From Allomuricauda sp. (GTDB lineage: Bacteria; Bacteroidota; Bacteroidia; Flavobacteriales; Flavobacteriaceae), in contig NZ_PABT01000040.1 in the NCBI RefSeq assembly GCF_002699205.1, positions 62,001 to 126,000 of the forward strand: a stretch of 64,000 nucleotides of DNA, written 5' to 3'. The notes under the pieces were generated by a model. The model was not told the origin of the DNA and did no database searches. It worked only from the letters and a program-made list of their open reading frames with translations. The position numbers and the translations under genes are program-made. Shown here in pieces: positions 8,823-18,058 of the stretch. Positions within the stretch are counted from its first letter, which is position 1; every line of letters begins with the position of its first letter.

Positions 8823-9956
8823 TTAACGGCTTCGATTCAGTTCAATTTGATAAAGCTCCCTGCCCAATTGTGCCAAAAATGGTATGCCCACCTCGTCATA
8901 TTCATAGGTGTTATCATTGAAAATACCATTGTTGTTGACCAAGATGGTGGCCGTGATCATAAAATCCACATTGTTTTTGGTGTCTTGGATGTATGCGCAG
9001 TCCGTAAGTGTGCCATAAGCATACCCCACCTTATTGTATATTTTGATGTGTTTCGGCATCGGTTCCGTGCTATCACCGAACATGAAAAATTTGACATAAC
9101 TGTCATAGAATTCCTCTTGGTCATAGCCCACTTCAGATGGTACTGAGTGCATTGCGGTCAACAAGTATTTACGTTGGTCATCGCTTAAATTGAACCGTTG
9201 TTCCTTTGGAAAAGCTTCAGGGAAGATGATACGTTTCATAAGGGCACTTTGAGCTTCGATGGGATAGTAGTTTTTCAAACTAAAATCAAACGGACCATCT
9301 TGATAGGATTCATCGTCGATAAATCCCACCCCTTTATGGATGTTCTTTAGTGTTAATGGTTGTATGGGGGCATTTATAATGGGCTTGCCCAAAGAAGTGG
9401 TGGAGTCATTAAGATAAAAGACCAAAGGTTTTGTGGTAACGGCATCTGCATTGTTTGTGGATAACCTATGTGCAATTCTTATGGGCGACACACCTCTCCT
9501 TTGCATCCTTCCGTTTAAATCATCTTGGCCTAAAAACTCTATCAAACGATTGTTTGCAGCGTTGTCCGAAACGGCAAAAATTTCTGAAATGGCCTTCGCA
9601 AAAGTGGTTTCCACCGAATCTCCCTCAACAAAAAAACGTGTTTCCAGAGAAAGTGAATCAATTTCATTGAGTTTTTCCAAGGTGGCCACCGTAGCTGGAA
9701 ACTTTACGGTACTTGCAGGGTAGAAGTAATTGTCCGCATTGACCTGAAAATCGTAATCGGTAAAAACAATACTGTCGTTTTTTCGGTCAATTTGGGTGTA
9801 TCTGACCTGAATTTCGTGTCCTTCCAGATTTTCCATCACATTTTTGATCCTTGGGTCCCGTGATGAAAGCGCTTTGGCCAAAGGGTCGGATATAGTGGCG
9901 TTGTTGCACGAGGCACCTATGACAAGCAGAACTAAAAAGGAATACTTGTACCACAT
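8823..9956 (-). CDS. Serine hydrolase lipoprotein, class A beta-lactamase fold
   Basis: A predicted lipoprotein (lipobox IGASC, C17) with the three elements of the class A fold: S82-T-V-K85, an SDN triad in AVSDNAANNRL, and K-V-G in place of KTG near the C-terminus. At about 377 residues it is longer than true class A beta-lactamases and lacks an obvious ExxxN omega loop, so it is better called a beta-lactamase-like serine hydrolase. The start at 9956 was chosen because MWYKYSFLVLLVIGASC is a clean lipoprotein signal; a longer in-frame version would cover the next gene. Confidence 0.8.
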   Translation of the reverse strand: MWYKYSFLVLLVIGASCNNATISDPLAKALSSRDPRIKNVMENLEGHEIQVRYTQIDRKNDSIVFTDYDFQVNADNYFYPASTVKFPATVATLEKLNEIDSLSLETRFFVEGDSVETTFAKAISEIFAVSDNAANNRLIEFLGQDDLNGRMQRRGVSPIRIAHRLSTNNADAVTTKPLVFYLNDSTTSLGKPIINAPIQPLTLKNIHKGVGFIDDESYQDGPFDFSLKNYYPIEAQSALMKRIIFPEAFPKEQRFNLSDDQRKYLLTAMHSVPSEVGYDQEEFYDSYVKFFMFGDSTEPMPKHIKIYNKVGYAYGTLTDCAYIQDTKNNVDFMITATILVNNNGIFNDNTYEYDEVGIPFLAQLGRELYQIELNRSR

Positions 9957-9966
9957 GGGGCAGGAA

Positions 9967-10224
9967 TTATATTTCTTGGGTATATACCTCGCCTCGATGG
10001 GGTTTAAGAATGTTCTTGACCTCCTGCAATTCAAATTCTGCGACCACCAAAAAAGCAATGCTATGGGTAGGACTAAAATGATCTAGACCTGCAAGGTCGT
10101 ATTTTAATTCTTCCGCTTCCACAAACTCCTTTAGGTGTTTTAAATAATGTTCGGCAACATGTGCGGCATTTGGTCCCCTAAAGTCCCAAATAATCTTGAT
10201 TTTTCTATCCAAAAGTTTTTCCAT
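9967..10224 (-). CDS. Small conserved-looking protein of unknown function (85 aa)
   Basis: A short soluble, acidic and histidine-rich protein that begins MEKLLDRKIKIIWDFRGPNA. It has no signal or membrane segment. It lies 5 bp downstream of the SRPBCC gene and 10 bp upstream of the serine hydrolase start, consistent with a three-gene operon. The composition and tight spacing support a real gene. No function is recognised. Confidence 0.6.
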   Translation of the reverse strand: MEKLLDRKIKIIWDFRGPNAAHVAEHYLKHLKEFVEAEELKYDLAGLDHFSPTHSIAFLVVAEFELQEVKNILKPHRGEVYTQEI

Positions 10225-10229
10225 GGTTT

Positions 10230-10682
10230 TTATGGGTTGGTTACAGATTTTCCAGTTTCGGCAAAGGTCTTAAAATCCTGCATATATTTTAGTGATTGTT
10301 TTTTAAAGGCACCTGGCATTAACAAACCCATGAGTTTCATCCCAAATCCGGAGAACTTGAATTCGGATTCGGAAACCCACCGGGTCTTGTCCCCTTCCTC
10401 TATAAAATGGTTTTTTTGAATGTTGTGCACCCCTTTGGCGTCATAGGTCATATACAGTTCATCTGGCAGATTTCTTTTTATGATGGTTTCCACAAGGGTC
10501 ATTTCCCGTTTGCCCATTTTGTAACTTAGGCTCATTTGGGCACCATCCTGCCCAGGGTTTTTGGATAGTAGTTCATATCCGAGAAGACCTTTCTGCCAAT
10601 GTTTCATGTTTTCGGGATCATCCATTTTTTTGATGAATTCCTCCCGCGGAACATTTACAACGATTTCGGTGGTGTATTTCAT
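10230..10682 (-). CDS. SRPBCC (START-like) superfamily protein
   Basis: A protein of about 150 residues with the beta-rich START-like fold pattern: an N-terminal strand MKYTTEIVVNVPREEF, followed by DPENMKHWQKG and a C-terminal helix ending MQDFKTFAE. The family binds hydrophobic ligands; none can be inferred here. The ATG at 10682 was chosen because the family starts directly at the first strand; an in-frame ATG 13 codons upstream is less likely. It is probably the first gene of a small operon. Confidence 0.75.
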   Translation of the reverse strand: MKYTTEIVVNVPREEFIKKMDDPENMKHWQKGLLGYELLSKNPGQDGAQMSLSYKMGKREMTLVETIIKRNLPDELYMTYDAKGVHNIQKNHFIEEGDKTRWVSESEFKFSGFGMKLMGLLMPGAFKKQSLKYMQDFKTFAETGKSVTNP

Positions 10683-10767
10683 TTTTTTAGTTTGGTTTTG
10701 CACTAATGTAACAATTTCCAAGCATCTAGTTTTAAATAAAAAATCTGTTAATGAAATTAGAACCTTC

Positions 10768-10797
10768 TTGTAGGGGATTTTGTAATTGTTATTTTTG
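10768..10797 (+). promoter_or_regulatory. Promoter for the SurA-like operon
   Basis: TTG at 10768-10770 and TATTTTTG at 10790-10797 have a 19-bp spacer, a full match to the Bacteroidota consensus. Transcription would begin at about 10801-10804, at or next to the ATG at 10802. The transcript may therefore be leaderless. Confidence 0.65.
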
Positions 10798-10801
10798 CGA
10801 A

Positions 10802-11677
10802 ATGCTTAAGCTCCAAAAAAATACACTTTTCTTTTTTATTACATTGATGACCATCCTGTTTTCTTCTTGTGAAGGCATGTTTAACCAGGATGAGGAAAAG
10901 GAACCCCTTGCACGTGTGGGGGACACTTATCTGTACAAAGAGGATATTGCGTCCCTTATCAGGGATGACATGACTGCGGAGGACAGTACTATTTTTGTGA
11001 CCAATTACATCAACAATTGGGCATCCAAACAGTTATTGTTGTCCAAGTCCAAAATTAACCTGCCCGAAGAAAAACTGGCGGAATATGACCGTTTGGTGGC
11101 CGATTACCGTGCAGATCTTTACACAAGGGCCTACATAGAGGCTTTGGTGAACCAATCCCAAGATACGGCTGTTACCAAAAAACAGCTCCAAGAATTCTAC
11201 GAACGTGAAAAGGAAAATTTTAAACTGAACGAAAAATTGGTGCAACTCAGGTTTGTGGGCATGTCCAATCAATTTTTGGACCGGGATGGTGTAGAGAAAA
11301 GAATCAAAAAATGGGACGATTCCGATAAACGATATTTGGACTCCATAGCCGTCCAATTCAAAAAGATCCATTTTAATGATTCCATCTGGGTAAGTGCTAC
11401 AAGGGTAATCGAGGAAATTCCTCCGTTGACCCAGGCAAATGAAGAAGATCACTTAAAAAAATCACAATTTTTTGAGTTACAAGACTCCTTAGAGGTATAT
11501 TTGGGCTTGGTGACCAATGTGTTGGATGTGAATGAAACAGCGCCGTTTGATTATGTGGAGCCCGATATAAAGCAATTGATATTGAACAGGAGACGTTTGG
11601 ATTACGTAAGGAAACTGGAAACCGAAATTATTGATGAAGCTATTAAGAAGAATGAATTTGAGGTTTATGAAAAATAA
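10802..11677 (+). CDS. Exported SurA N-domain-like lipoprotein without a PPIase domain
   Basis: A lipoprotein of about 291 residues (LFSSC lipobox near residue 24). Its N-terminal region (LARVGDTYLYKEDIASL) has the pattern of the first segment of SurA/PrsA chaperones, and the rest is helical and charged. No parvulin catalytic domain is visible. It sits directly before a two-parvulin SurA-like gene with an 11-bp overlap, so the two probably cooperate in outer membrane protein folding (inference). The ATG at 10802 gives a proper signal peptide. Confidence 0.7.
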   Translation: MLKLQKNTLFFFITLMTILFSSCEGMFNQDEEKEPLARVGDTYLYKEDIASLIRDDMTAEDSTIFVTNYINNWASKQLLLSKSKINLPEEKLAEYDRLVADYRADLYTRAYIEALVNQSQDTAVTKKQLQEFYEREKENFKLNEKLVQLRFVGMSNQFLDRDGVEKRIKKWDDSDKRYLDSIAVQFKKIHFNDSIWVSATRVIEEIPPLTQANEEDHLKKSQFFELQDSLEVYLGLVTNVLDVNETAPFDYVEPDIKQLILNRRRLDYVRKLETEIIDEAIKKNEFEVYEK

Positions 11678-13067
11678 AATTATAGGACTTTCCACAGTAT
11701 TTTGTGTGATGACGGGAATGGTCAGGGCACAGGAAACAGACCAGGCCATGGGCGTCAAAGACACCACAAGCAACACCAAAAAAGTAAAGTTGGATGGTAT
11801 AGCCGCTGTTGTGGGGGATTATGTGATCTTGGAATCTGATATAGACAAAACCTTGATCGATCTAAGAAATCAAGGGGCATCGACCGAAGACATTACGCGA
11901 TGCAGTCTTTTGGGCAAACTTATGGAAGACAGGCTTTATGCCCACCAAGCTGTGCAGGACAGTTTGTTGGTGTCGGATGATATGGTAAATGCCCAAAGCG
12001 ATAGACAAATACAACAACTCACCCAACAAATAGGCAGCGTTGAAAAAATGCTGAGCTACTACAAAAAGACTGATATGGAGAGTTTCCGTGAAGAGCTTTT
12101 TGAAATCAACAAGTTGCGTATGCTCTCTGAAAAAATGCAGAGCAAGATTGTTGAGGAAATTGAAGTTACCCCGGAAGAAGTACGTCAATTTTTTTACAGG
12201 ATCCCTGAAGATGAAAGACCCGTTTTTGGTGCAGAGCTTGAAATTGCCCAGATTGTGAAACAACCCGAAGCACCTGAAGAGGAAAAACAAAAGGTAATCA
12301 ACCAATTGAATGAAATTCGCCAAGATGTGCTGGAAAACGGTGCAAGCTTTAATGTAAAGGCAATTTTATATTCTCAGGACCCAGGATCAAAATCACAAGG
12401 AGGATTTTACAGCATGACCAAGGAAACCCCATTTGTCAAAGAGTTCAAGGATGTAGCTTTTAGCCTTCAGGAAGGTGAAATATCGGAACCTTTTGAGACC
12501 TCGTTCGGATATCATATTATTTACATTGAGAAAATAAGAGGTCAGGAACTGGATTTGCGCCATATCCTTATGATACCGGAAATTCCACAAAGTGCCATTG
12601 ATAAGGCGGTAAAAGAGTTGGATACCATCCGTCAACAGATTTTGGATGGAAAATACACCTTTGCCGAGGCGGCCTTGAATTTCTCCGATGAAAAGGAGAC
12701 CAAGTTTGATGGTGGATTATTACGGAACCCGATCAATTTTGATTCCCGTTTTGAGCTTACCAAAATGGATCCTACGCTGTACAACCAAGTACGGGATTTA
12801 AAGGATGGCGAAATATCAAGACCCATCCGTGAAGATGATCCAAGAGGAGGGCCTCCCAAATTCAAGATCATGAAGATTTCCAACCGATATGATGAACATG
12901 TGGCCGATTTTGCAAAGGATTACATGAAAATCCAGGAACTCGCATTGAGGGAAAAGCAGTTTAAGGCCATAAAGGAATGGATGGACGAGCATATCGAGGA
13001 TACCTATATTCATGTAGATCCTGAAAGCAGGGATTGCGATTTTGCTAACAACTGGGTAAAGCAATAG
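11667..13067 (+). CDS. SurA-like periplasmic chaperone / parvulin peptidyl-prolyl isomerase
   Basis: A periplasmic chaperone of about 466 residues. After a signal peptide (MKNKIIGLSTVFCVMTGMVRAQ), residues 35-160 form the SurA N-terminal chaperone region (DGIAAVVGDYVILESDID). Two parvulin domains follow, near residues 170-275 (with QGGFYSM and SFGYHIIYIEKIRG) and 280-385 (with RHILMIPE and FDGGLLRNP). The family helps outer membrane beta-barrels fold. The start at 11667 keeps the signal peptide intact and follows a GAGG; it overlaps the upstream gene. MoxR begins 4 bp after the stop. Confidence 0.85.
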   Translation: MKNKIIGLSTVFCVMTGMVRAQETDQAMGVKDTTSNTKKVKLDGIAAVVGDYVILESDIDKTLIDLRNQGASTEDITRCSLLGKLMEDRLYAHQAVQDSLLVSDDMVNAQSDRQIQQLTQQIGSVEKMLSYYKKTDMESFREELFEINKLRMLSEKMQSKIVEEIEVTPEEVRQFFYRIPEDERPVFGAELEIAQIVKQPEAPEEEKQKVINQLNEIRQDVLENGASFNVKAILYSQDPGSKSQGGFYSMTKETPFVKEFKDVAFSLQEGEISEPFETSFGYHIIYIEKIRGQELDLRHILMIPEIPQSAIDKAVKELDTIRQQILDGKYTFAEAALNFSDEKETKFDGGLLRNPINFDSRFELTKMDPTLYNQVRDLKDGEISRPIREDDPRGGPPKFKIMKISNRYDEHVADFAKDYMKIQELALREKQFKAIKEWMDEHIEDTYIHVDPESRDCDFANNWVKQ

Positions 13068-13071
13068 TTGT

Positions 13072-14025
13072 ATGTCGGATGTAGATGCAGTAAAAAATCT
13101 GGTACAAAAACACCAAGACCTAAAAAAAGAGATTGCCAAGGTCATTATCGGCCAAGAAGAGGTGATTGAACAGATATTACTGTCCATCTATACAGGGGGA
13201 CATTCCCTATTGATCGGTGTTCCCGGTTTGGCAAAAACCTTAATGGTCAATACCATTGCACAGACCTTGGGATTGGATTTCAAAAGAATACAGTTTACAC
13301 CGGATTTAATGCCCAGTGATATTTTAGGGAGCGAAGTATTGGACCAAAACCGGAACTTCAAATTTATAATGGGACCGGTCTTTGGGAACATTATCCTCGC
13401 GGATGAAATCAATAGGACACCCCCAAAAACCCAAGCCGCATTGTTGGAAGCCATGCAGGAAAGGGCGGTTACCATTGCAGGAAAACAATACAAACTAAAA
13501 CGCCCTTACTTTGTGCTGGCCACACAAAACCCGATAGAGCAAGAAGGGACTTATCCATTGCCAGAGGCACAATTGGATCGTTTTATGTTCGCCATAGAAC
13601 TAAAGTATCCCACCATTGAGGAAGAGATACAAGTCGTAAAATCCACCACTACCGATGATGAGGCGCAGATCAATGTACTTTTCAATGCCGACGAGATAAT
13701 AGAAGTGCAGCATTTGATCAGGCGAATACCCGTACCGGATAATGTAGTGGATTATGCAGTGAGATTGGTGAGCCGAACACGTCCAGATCAGGAGGGCGCT
13801 TTGGATTATGTGAAAAATTACATTGATTGGGGAGCAGGTCCCAGAGCTTCACAGAACCTGGTTTTAGCGGCAAAAGCCCACGCGGCCATCCATGGAAAGT
13901 TCTCCCCGGACATCGAAGATATCAAAGCAGTATCCTTGGGAATTCTTCGTCACAGGATACTAAAAAACTACAAAGCGGAAGCGGAAGGCATCACTGAGGA
14001 AAAAATTATCACGGAATTATTGTAA
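13072..14025 (+). CDS. MoxR family AAA+ ATPase
   Basis: A 317-residue AAA+ ATPase with Walker A GVPGLAKT (residues 49-56) and Walker B ILADEINRTPPKTQ. MoxR proteins act as chaperones for metalloenzymes or cell-surface complexes and usually lie beside DUF58 and von Willebrand A genes. None of those is present here; the neighbours are envelope chaperones (4 bp upstream) and aconitase. This suggests a transcript focused on protein folding (inference). Confidence 0.9.
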   Translation: MSDVDAVKNLVQKHQDLKKEIAKVIIGQEEVIEQILLSIYTGGHSLLIGVPGLAKTLMVNTIAQTLGLDFKRIQFTPDLMPSDILGSEVLDQNRNFKFIMGPVFGNIILADEINRTPPKTQAALLEAMQERAVTIAGKQYKLKRPYFVLATQNPIEQEGTYPLPEAQLDRFMFAIELKYPTIEEEIQVVKSTTTDDEAQINVLFNADEIIEVQHLIRRIPVPDNVVDYAVRLVSRTRPDQEGALDYVKNYIDWGAGPRASQNLVLAAKAHAAIHGKFSPDIEDIKAVSLGILRHRILKNYKAEAEGITEEKIITELL

Positions 14026-14129
14026 AAAATAAGAAAGACAACACTTATTTAGTGTGATTCTAATTTCAAATTACTTCACGATTTAGTAAATTTACCGAAT
14101 TACGAAAATCTAAAAAACTCAATTGTATA

Positions 14130-16397
14130 ATGGCATTTGATATAGACATGATTAAGGGTGTCTATGCTTCCATGGGGGAACGCGTAGAAAAAGCCCGCGA
14201 ACTGGTAGGTAAGCCCCTAACGCTTTCTGAAAAGATTTTATATTCCCACCTTTGGGACGGTGATCCGAAAAAAGCCTTTGTAAGGGGCAAGGATTACGTT
14301 GATTTCGCTCCCGATAGAATTGCCTGTCAAGATGCAACGGCGCAGATGGCCTTGTTACAATTTATGCAGGCAGGTAAAGATAAAGTAGCGGTGCCGACCA
14401 CAGTTCACTGTGATCACTTGATCCAGGCCAAAGATGGTGCGGCGGCTGATTTGAAACACGCCAATGAAACCAGTAGTGAGGTATTTGATTTCTTGGGTTC
14501 TGTATCAAATAAATACGGAATTGGGTTTTGGAAACCAGGAGCTGGGATAATCCACCAAGTAGTATTGGAAAATTACGCATTCCCGGGCGGAATGATGATC
14601 GGGACCGATTCCCATACGGTAAATGCCGGTGGTTTGGGAATGGTGGCCATTGGAGTTGGTGGTGCAGATGCCGTGGATGTAATGGCAGGTATGGCTTGGG
14701 AACTTAAATTCCCTAAGTTGATCGGTGTTAGATTGACCGGGAAACTTTCTGGATGGACAGCCCCTAAAGATGTGATTTTGAAAGTAGCCGAAATTCTTAC
14801 CGTAAAGGGTGGAACAGGAGCTATTGTTGAATATTTTGGCCCAGGTGCTACTTCAATGTCATGTACAGGAAAAGGAACCATCTGTAACATGGGTGCCGAA
14901 ATTGGGGCGACCACTTCGACATTTGGTTACGATGAATCCATGGAGCGCTATCTGAGGGCGACCGGCAGGGAAGATGTAGCCGATGAAGCAAATAAAATCA
15001 AAGAGCATTTGACGGCTGACCCTGAGGTGTATGCCAACCCCGAGCAATATTTTGACCAAGTGATCGATATCAACTTGTCCGAATTGAAGCCTCTTTTGAA
15101 CGGTCCTTTCACACCAGATTTGGCTACGGAAGTGGGAACCATGAAGGAAAAGGCCGAAAAGAACGGATGGCCGTTGACCGTTGAGTGGGGATTGATCGGG
15201 TCTTGTACCAACTCTTCTTATGAGGATTTATCAAGAGCATCTTCCATTGCCCAACAAGCTCTGGACAAAAAATTGAAGACAAAGGCTGAGTTTGGTATCA
15301 ATCCAGGTTCGGAACAAGTAAGATATACCACTGAGCGTGATGGAATTCTTGAAATATTTGAAAAACTGGATGCCAAGATATTCACGAACGCCTGTGGACC
15401 ATGTATTGGCCAGTGGGCACGTTACAAAGATCCAAAGAACGCCCCCAAGAACAGTATTGTACATTCATTCAACCGTAACTTTGCGAAACGTGCGGATGGT
15501 AACCCAAACACACACGCTTTTGTGGCCTCACCGGAAATGACCGCAGCAATAGCCATTGCAGGTCGTTTGGATTTTAATCCATTGACGGATACCTTGATCA
15601 ATGAAGATGGGGAAGAAGTGATGTTGGACGAGCCAACAGGATGGGAATTGCCACCAAAAGGGTTTGAAGTAAAGGAAAACGGTTACGAAGAACCTTTGGA
15701 AGATGGAAGTGGAGTAGAAGTCAAAGTTGCTCCAGATTCGGAGAGATTACAATTGCTGAAGCCGTTTACACCAATTACGGTGGATGATCTTAAGGGAATG
15801 AAACTTTTGATCAAAGCCTTTGGTAAATGTACTACCGACCATATTTCCATGGCAGGTCCATGGTTACGATTTAGAGGTCATTTGGACAATATTGCCAACA
15901 ACACCTTGATCGGTGCAGTGAACGCATTCAACCAAAAGACAAACTTTGTTAAAAACCAATTGACAGGGGAGTATGGAGGAGTTCCGGATACCCAACGCGA
16001 ATACCAGAAAAATGGTATTATGACGGTTGTTGTGGGAGACCATAACTACGGCGAGGGGTCATCAAGGGAACATGCAGCAATGCAACCAAGGCACCTCGGT
16101 GTTGCCGTTGTTCTTGTAAAATCGTTTGCCAGGATTCACGAAACCAACTTGAAAAAACAAGGAATGTTGGCATTGACCTTCGCGAATGAAGATGATTACG
16201 ATTTGATTCAGGAGGACGACACGTTCAACATCTTGGACGCAGCTGAGTTTGCACCGGACAAACCTTTGACCATTGAGGTGGTACATGCCGATGGAAGCAA
16301 GGATACCATTATTGCAAACCACTCATACAATGATGCGCAGATCAAATGGTTCAAAGAAGGTTCGGCCTTGAACTTGATCAAGAAACAGAATGCTTAA
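14130..16397 (+). CDS. acn: Aconitate hydratase
   Basis: Aconitase interconverts citrate and isocitrate in the TCA cycle with a 4Fe-4S cluster. The 755-residue length and sequence resemble the mitochondrial-type aconitase common in Bacteroidota. Cluster cysteines are in GSCTNSS and ACGPCIGQW. The C-terminal swivel domain contains [19 protein letters not shown], where GSSRE contributes to substrate binding. It is followed by a strong terminator and separated by 104 bp from moxR, so it is probably transcribed on its own. Confidence 0.97.
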   Translation: MAFDIDMIKGVYASMGERVEKARELVGKPLTLSEKILYSHLWDGDPKKAFVRGKDYVDFAPDRIACQDATAQMALLQFMQAGKDKVAVPTTVHCDHLIQAKDGAAADLKHANETSSEVFDFLGSVSNKYGIGFWKPGAGIIHQVVLENYAFPGGMMIGTDSHTVNAGGLGMVAIGVGGADAVDVMAGMAWELKFPKLIGVRLTGKLSGWTAPKDVILKVAEILTVKGGTGAIVEYFGPGATSMSCTGKGTICNMGAEIGATTSTFGYDESMERYLRATGREDVADEANKIKEHLTADPEVYANPEQYFDQVIDINLSELKPLLNGPFTPDLATEVGTMKEKAEKNGWPLTVEWGLIGSCTNSSYEDLSRASSIAQQALDKKLKTKAEFGINPGSEQVRYTTERDGILEIFEKLDAKIFTNACGPCIGQWARYKDPKNAPKNSIVHSFNRNFAKRADGNPNTHAFVASPEMTAAIAIAGRLDFNPLTDTLINEDGEEVMLDEPTGWELPPKGFEVKENGYEEPLEDGSGVEVKVAPDSERLQLLKPFTPITVDDLKGMKLLIKAFGKCTTDHISMAGPWLRFRGHLDNIANNTLIGAVNAFNQKTNFVKNQLTGEYGGVPDTQREYQKNGIMTVVVGDHNYGEGSSREHAAMQPRHLGVAVVLVKSFARIHETNLKKQGMLALTFANEDDYDLIQEDDTFNILDAAEFAPDKPLTIEVVHADGSKDTIIANHSYNDAQIKWFKEGSALNLIKKQNA

Positions 16398-16419
16398 TTG
16401 TATCTAAATTATAATCTGT

Positions 16420-16457
16420 AAAAACTCCTGGCATCTTTTAGAACGTCAGGAGTTTTT
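16420..16457 (+). terminator. Rho-independent terminator after acn
   Basis: The arms AAAAACTCCTG (16420-16430) and CAGGAGTTTTT (16447-16457) are perfectly complementary and extend by a G-U and a C-G pair inward. A T-run ends the right arm. It lies about 20 bp after the acn stop. Confidence 0.9.
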
Positions 16458-16481
16458 AATTTTTGATAAATAATATTTTCA

Positions 16482-17042
16482 ATGAAAATCAATAAAAAGA
16501 CCATTCTCAATGTAGTATTGATTCTTTTTGTCGTTTCATTTTTTGTTACCCCCATTGGGTATTATGGGAAAATTTGGTTGAATCGGATTTTTGCATTTTC
16601 ACCAAATGTGATTGAAAAAACAGAACAAGAAACGATTACCGATTTCGATTGGAAACTAAAGGACGAAGAATGGAATTTTTTCAATTTCGAAAGATCTAAG
16701 GGCAATGTCGTTTTTATAAATCTGTGGGCTTCGTGGCGATTGCCTTCAGAAGCGGAGCTTGCAAGTATTCAGGATCTATACGACAAATATAAAGACAAGA
16801 TCGACTTTTATATCATCACCAATGAGGAGCGGGAACCTGTTGAGGCCTTTATGGAAGAACACGGATTTACGTTTCCGGTAACCTATTTGATCATTGGCGA
16901 AAAAATGCCCATTGATACCAGCAAAGTGCCCGCCTCTTATTTGATCGATAAATCGGGGAACATAGTGGTCCATGAAGAAGGTATTTCCGATTGGAGCTCA
17001 AAAAAAGTATATAAACTTTTGGATGAATTGATTGCAGAATGA
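16482..17042 (+). CDS. TlpA/ResA-like thioredoxin-fold protein lacking both redox cysteines
   Basis: A membrane-anchored thioredoxin-fold protein (186 residues, N-terminal helix at about 8-28). It matches its downstream neighbour in layout, but the CxxC site reads W85-R-L-P-S89 instead of WCPPC. The cis-proline loop (KVPASYLIDKSGNIV) is kept. It cannot do thiol-disulfide exchange in the usual way and may be a binding partner or a degenerate duplicate. The reading frame is intact, which argues against a pseudogene. It overlaps the next gene by 4 bp. Confidence 0.85.
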   Translation: MKINKKTILNVVLILFVVSFFVTPIGYYGKIWLNRIFAFSPNVIEKTEQETITDFDWKLKDEEWNFFNFERSKGNVVFINLWASWRLPSEAELASIQDLYDKYKDKIDFYIITNEEREPVEAFMEEHGFTFPVTYLIIGEKMPIDTSKVPASYLIDKSGNIVVHEEGISDWSSKKVYKLLDELIAE

Positions 17043-17605
17043 AAATTACCAAAGAACAGATCGGTAATGGAATATGGATCTTGGCCATCTTGGTCATTCT
17101 TTTTACCCCAGTTGGCTTTCATGTGCGTGTTTGGGTGAATAAAGCAATGGCAATGATCATTAGTCCCAGCACTATTGATGAGGATGAACAGGCCAATTTA
17201 AAGAACTACAATTGGAACCTTGTGGAATTGGATGGTGGGCAAACCAATCTACAATCCCATAAAGGGGAGGTGATATTGATCAATGTCTGGGCAACTTGGT
17301 GCCCACCTTGTGTGGCGGAACTACCTGGTTTTGTGGAACTGTATGAAGATTATAAGGATAAGGCAACATTCATGTTTGTGGCGAACGATGAAAAACAAAA
17401 GGTTGAGGCTTTCCTAGATAAAAAAGGGTATGGTCTGCCGGTATATTTTCAGGGTTCCGCTTCGCCCCAAGAATTGGAGAGCAATAGTATCCCGGTTACT
17501 TATATCCTTGACAAACAAGGCAATATTGTGGTGGACAAGACAGGTGCGGCCAATTGGAATTCTGAAAAGACCAGGGCTCTTTTGGACAGGCTTATAGCGG
17601 AATAG
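17039..17605 (+). CDS. TlpA/ResA family thiol-disulfide oxidoreductase
   Basis: A 188-residue membrane-anchored thioredoxin-fold protein with an N-terminal helix (about 10-25) and the redox motif WATWCPPCVAEL (C88 and C91). The cis-proline is in SIPVTYILDKQGNIV. Such proteins reduce or oxidise cysteines of exported proteins, for example apocytochrome c. It is coupled by ATGA to a paralogue that lacks both cysteines. The stop codon abuts the convergent crtZ stop with no gap. Confidence 0.9.
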   Translation: MKITKEQIGNGIWILAILVILFTPVGFHVRVWVNKAMAMIISPSTIDEDEQANLKNYNWNLVELDGGQTNLQSHKGEVILINVWATWCPPCVAELPGFVELYEDYKDKATFMFVANDEKQKVEAFLDKKGYGLPVYFQGSASPQELESNSIPVTYILDKQGNIVVDKTGAANWNSEKTRALLDRLIAE

Positions 17606-18058
17606 CTATTTTTTCTTAAAATATTTAAAGGGGACAACCAACATTCCAAAACATTCCCCATCTTCTTTTCCTAAATGTTTATGGTGCATTTTATGTGCGC
17701 GCCGCACACCGCGTGCATACCAATTGTTGGCATTTCTAAAGATTTTGAAGCGTTGGTGGATAAATATATCGTGCACCATAAAATAGGCAATTCCGTAGGC
17801 CAATATACCGAAACCTAACGGCCATCCGTACCAGAACGAAGTGTAACTCCCCAGATAAAAAAGGGTCATGCTTATCACGGCATAGAAAATAAAAAAGGCA
17901 TCGTTCCGCTCGAACCAAGAGTCGTGGTCCTTTTTATGGTGATCCTTATGGAGGCTCCATAGGAAACCGTGCATTACATATTTATGGGTAAACCACGCCA
18001 TAAATTCCATAAAGGAAAAGGTAGCCAAAAATATTACTATCCAAAGTGCTACTTTCAT
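17606..18058 (-). CDS. crtZ: Beta-carotene hydroxylase
   Basis: CrtZ hydroxylates the beta-ionone rings of beta-carotene to give zeaxanthin. The 150-residue membrane protein carries the histidine clusters of the fatty acid hydroxylase superfamily: HKYVMH, HKDHHKKDH, HDIFIH and HKMHHKH, which bind two iron atoms. It is the last gene of the carotenoid operon and overlaps crtB by 4 bp. No lycopene cyclase gene follows, although CrtZ needs a cyclised substrate. Confidence 0.92.
   Translation of the reverse strand: MKVALWIVIFLATFSFMEFMAWFTHKYVMHGFLWSLHKDHHKKDHDSWFERNDAFFIFYAVISMTLFYLGSYTSFWYGWPLGFGILAYGIAYFMVHDIFIHQRFKIFRNANNWYARGVRRAHKMHHKHLGKEDGECFGMLVVPFKYFKKK

Noticed and set aside
8823..10058. 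Longer form of the class A-like hydrolase gene starting at 10058
   Set aside because: It would cover the small gene at 9967-10224 and place extra residues before a clean lipoprotein signal.
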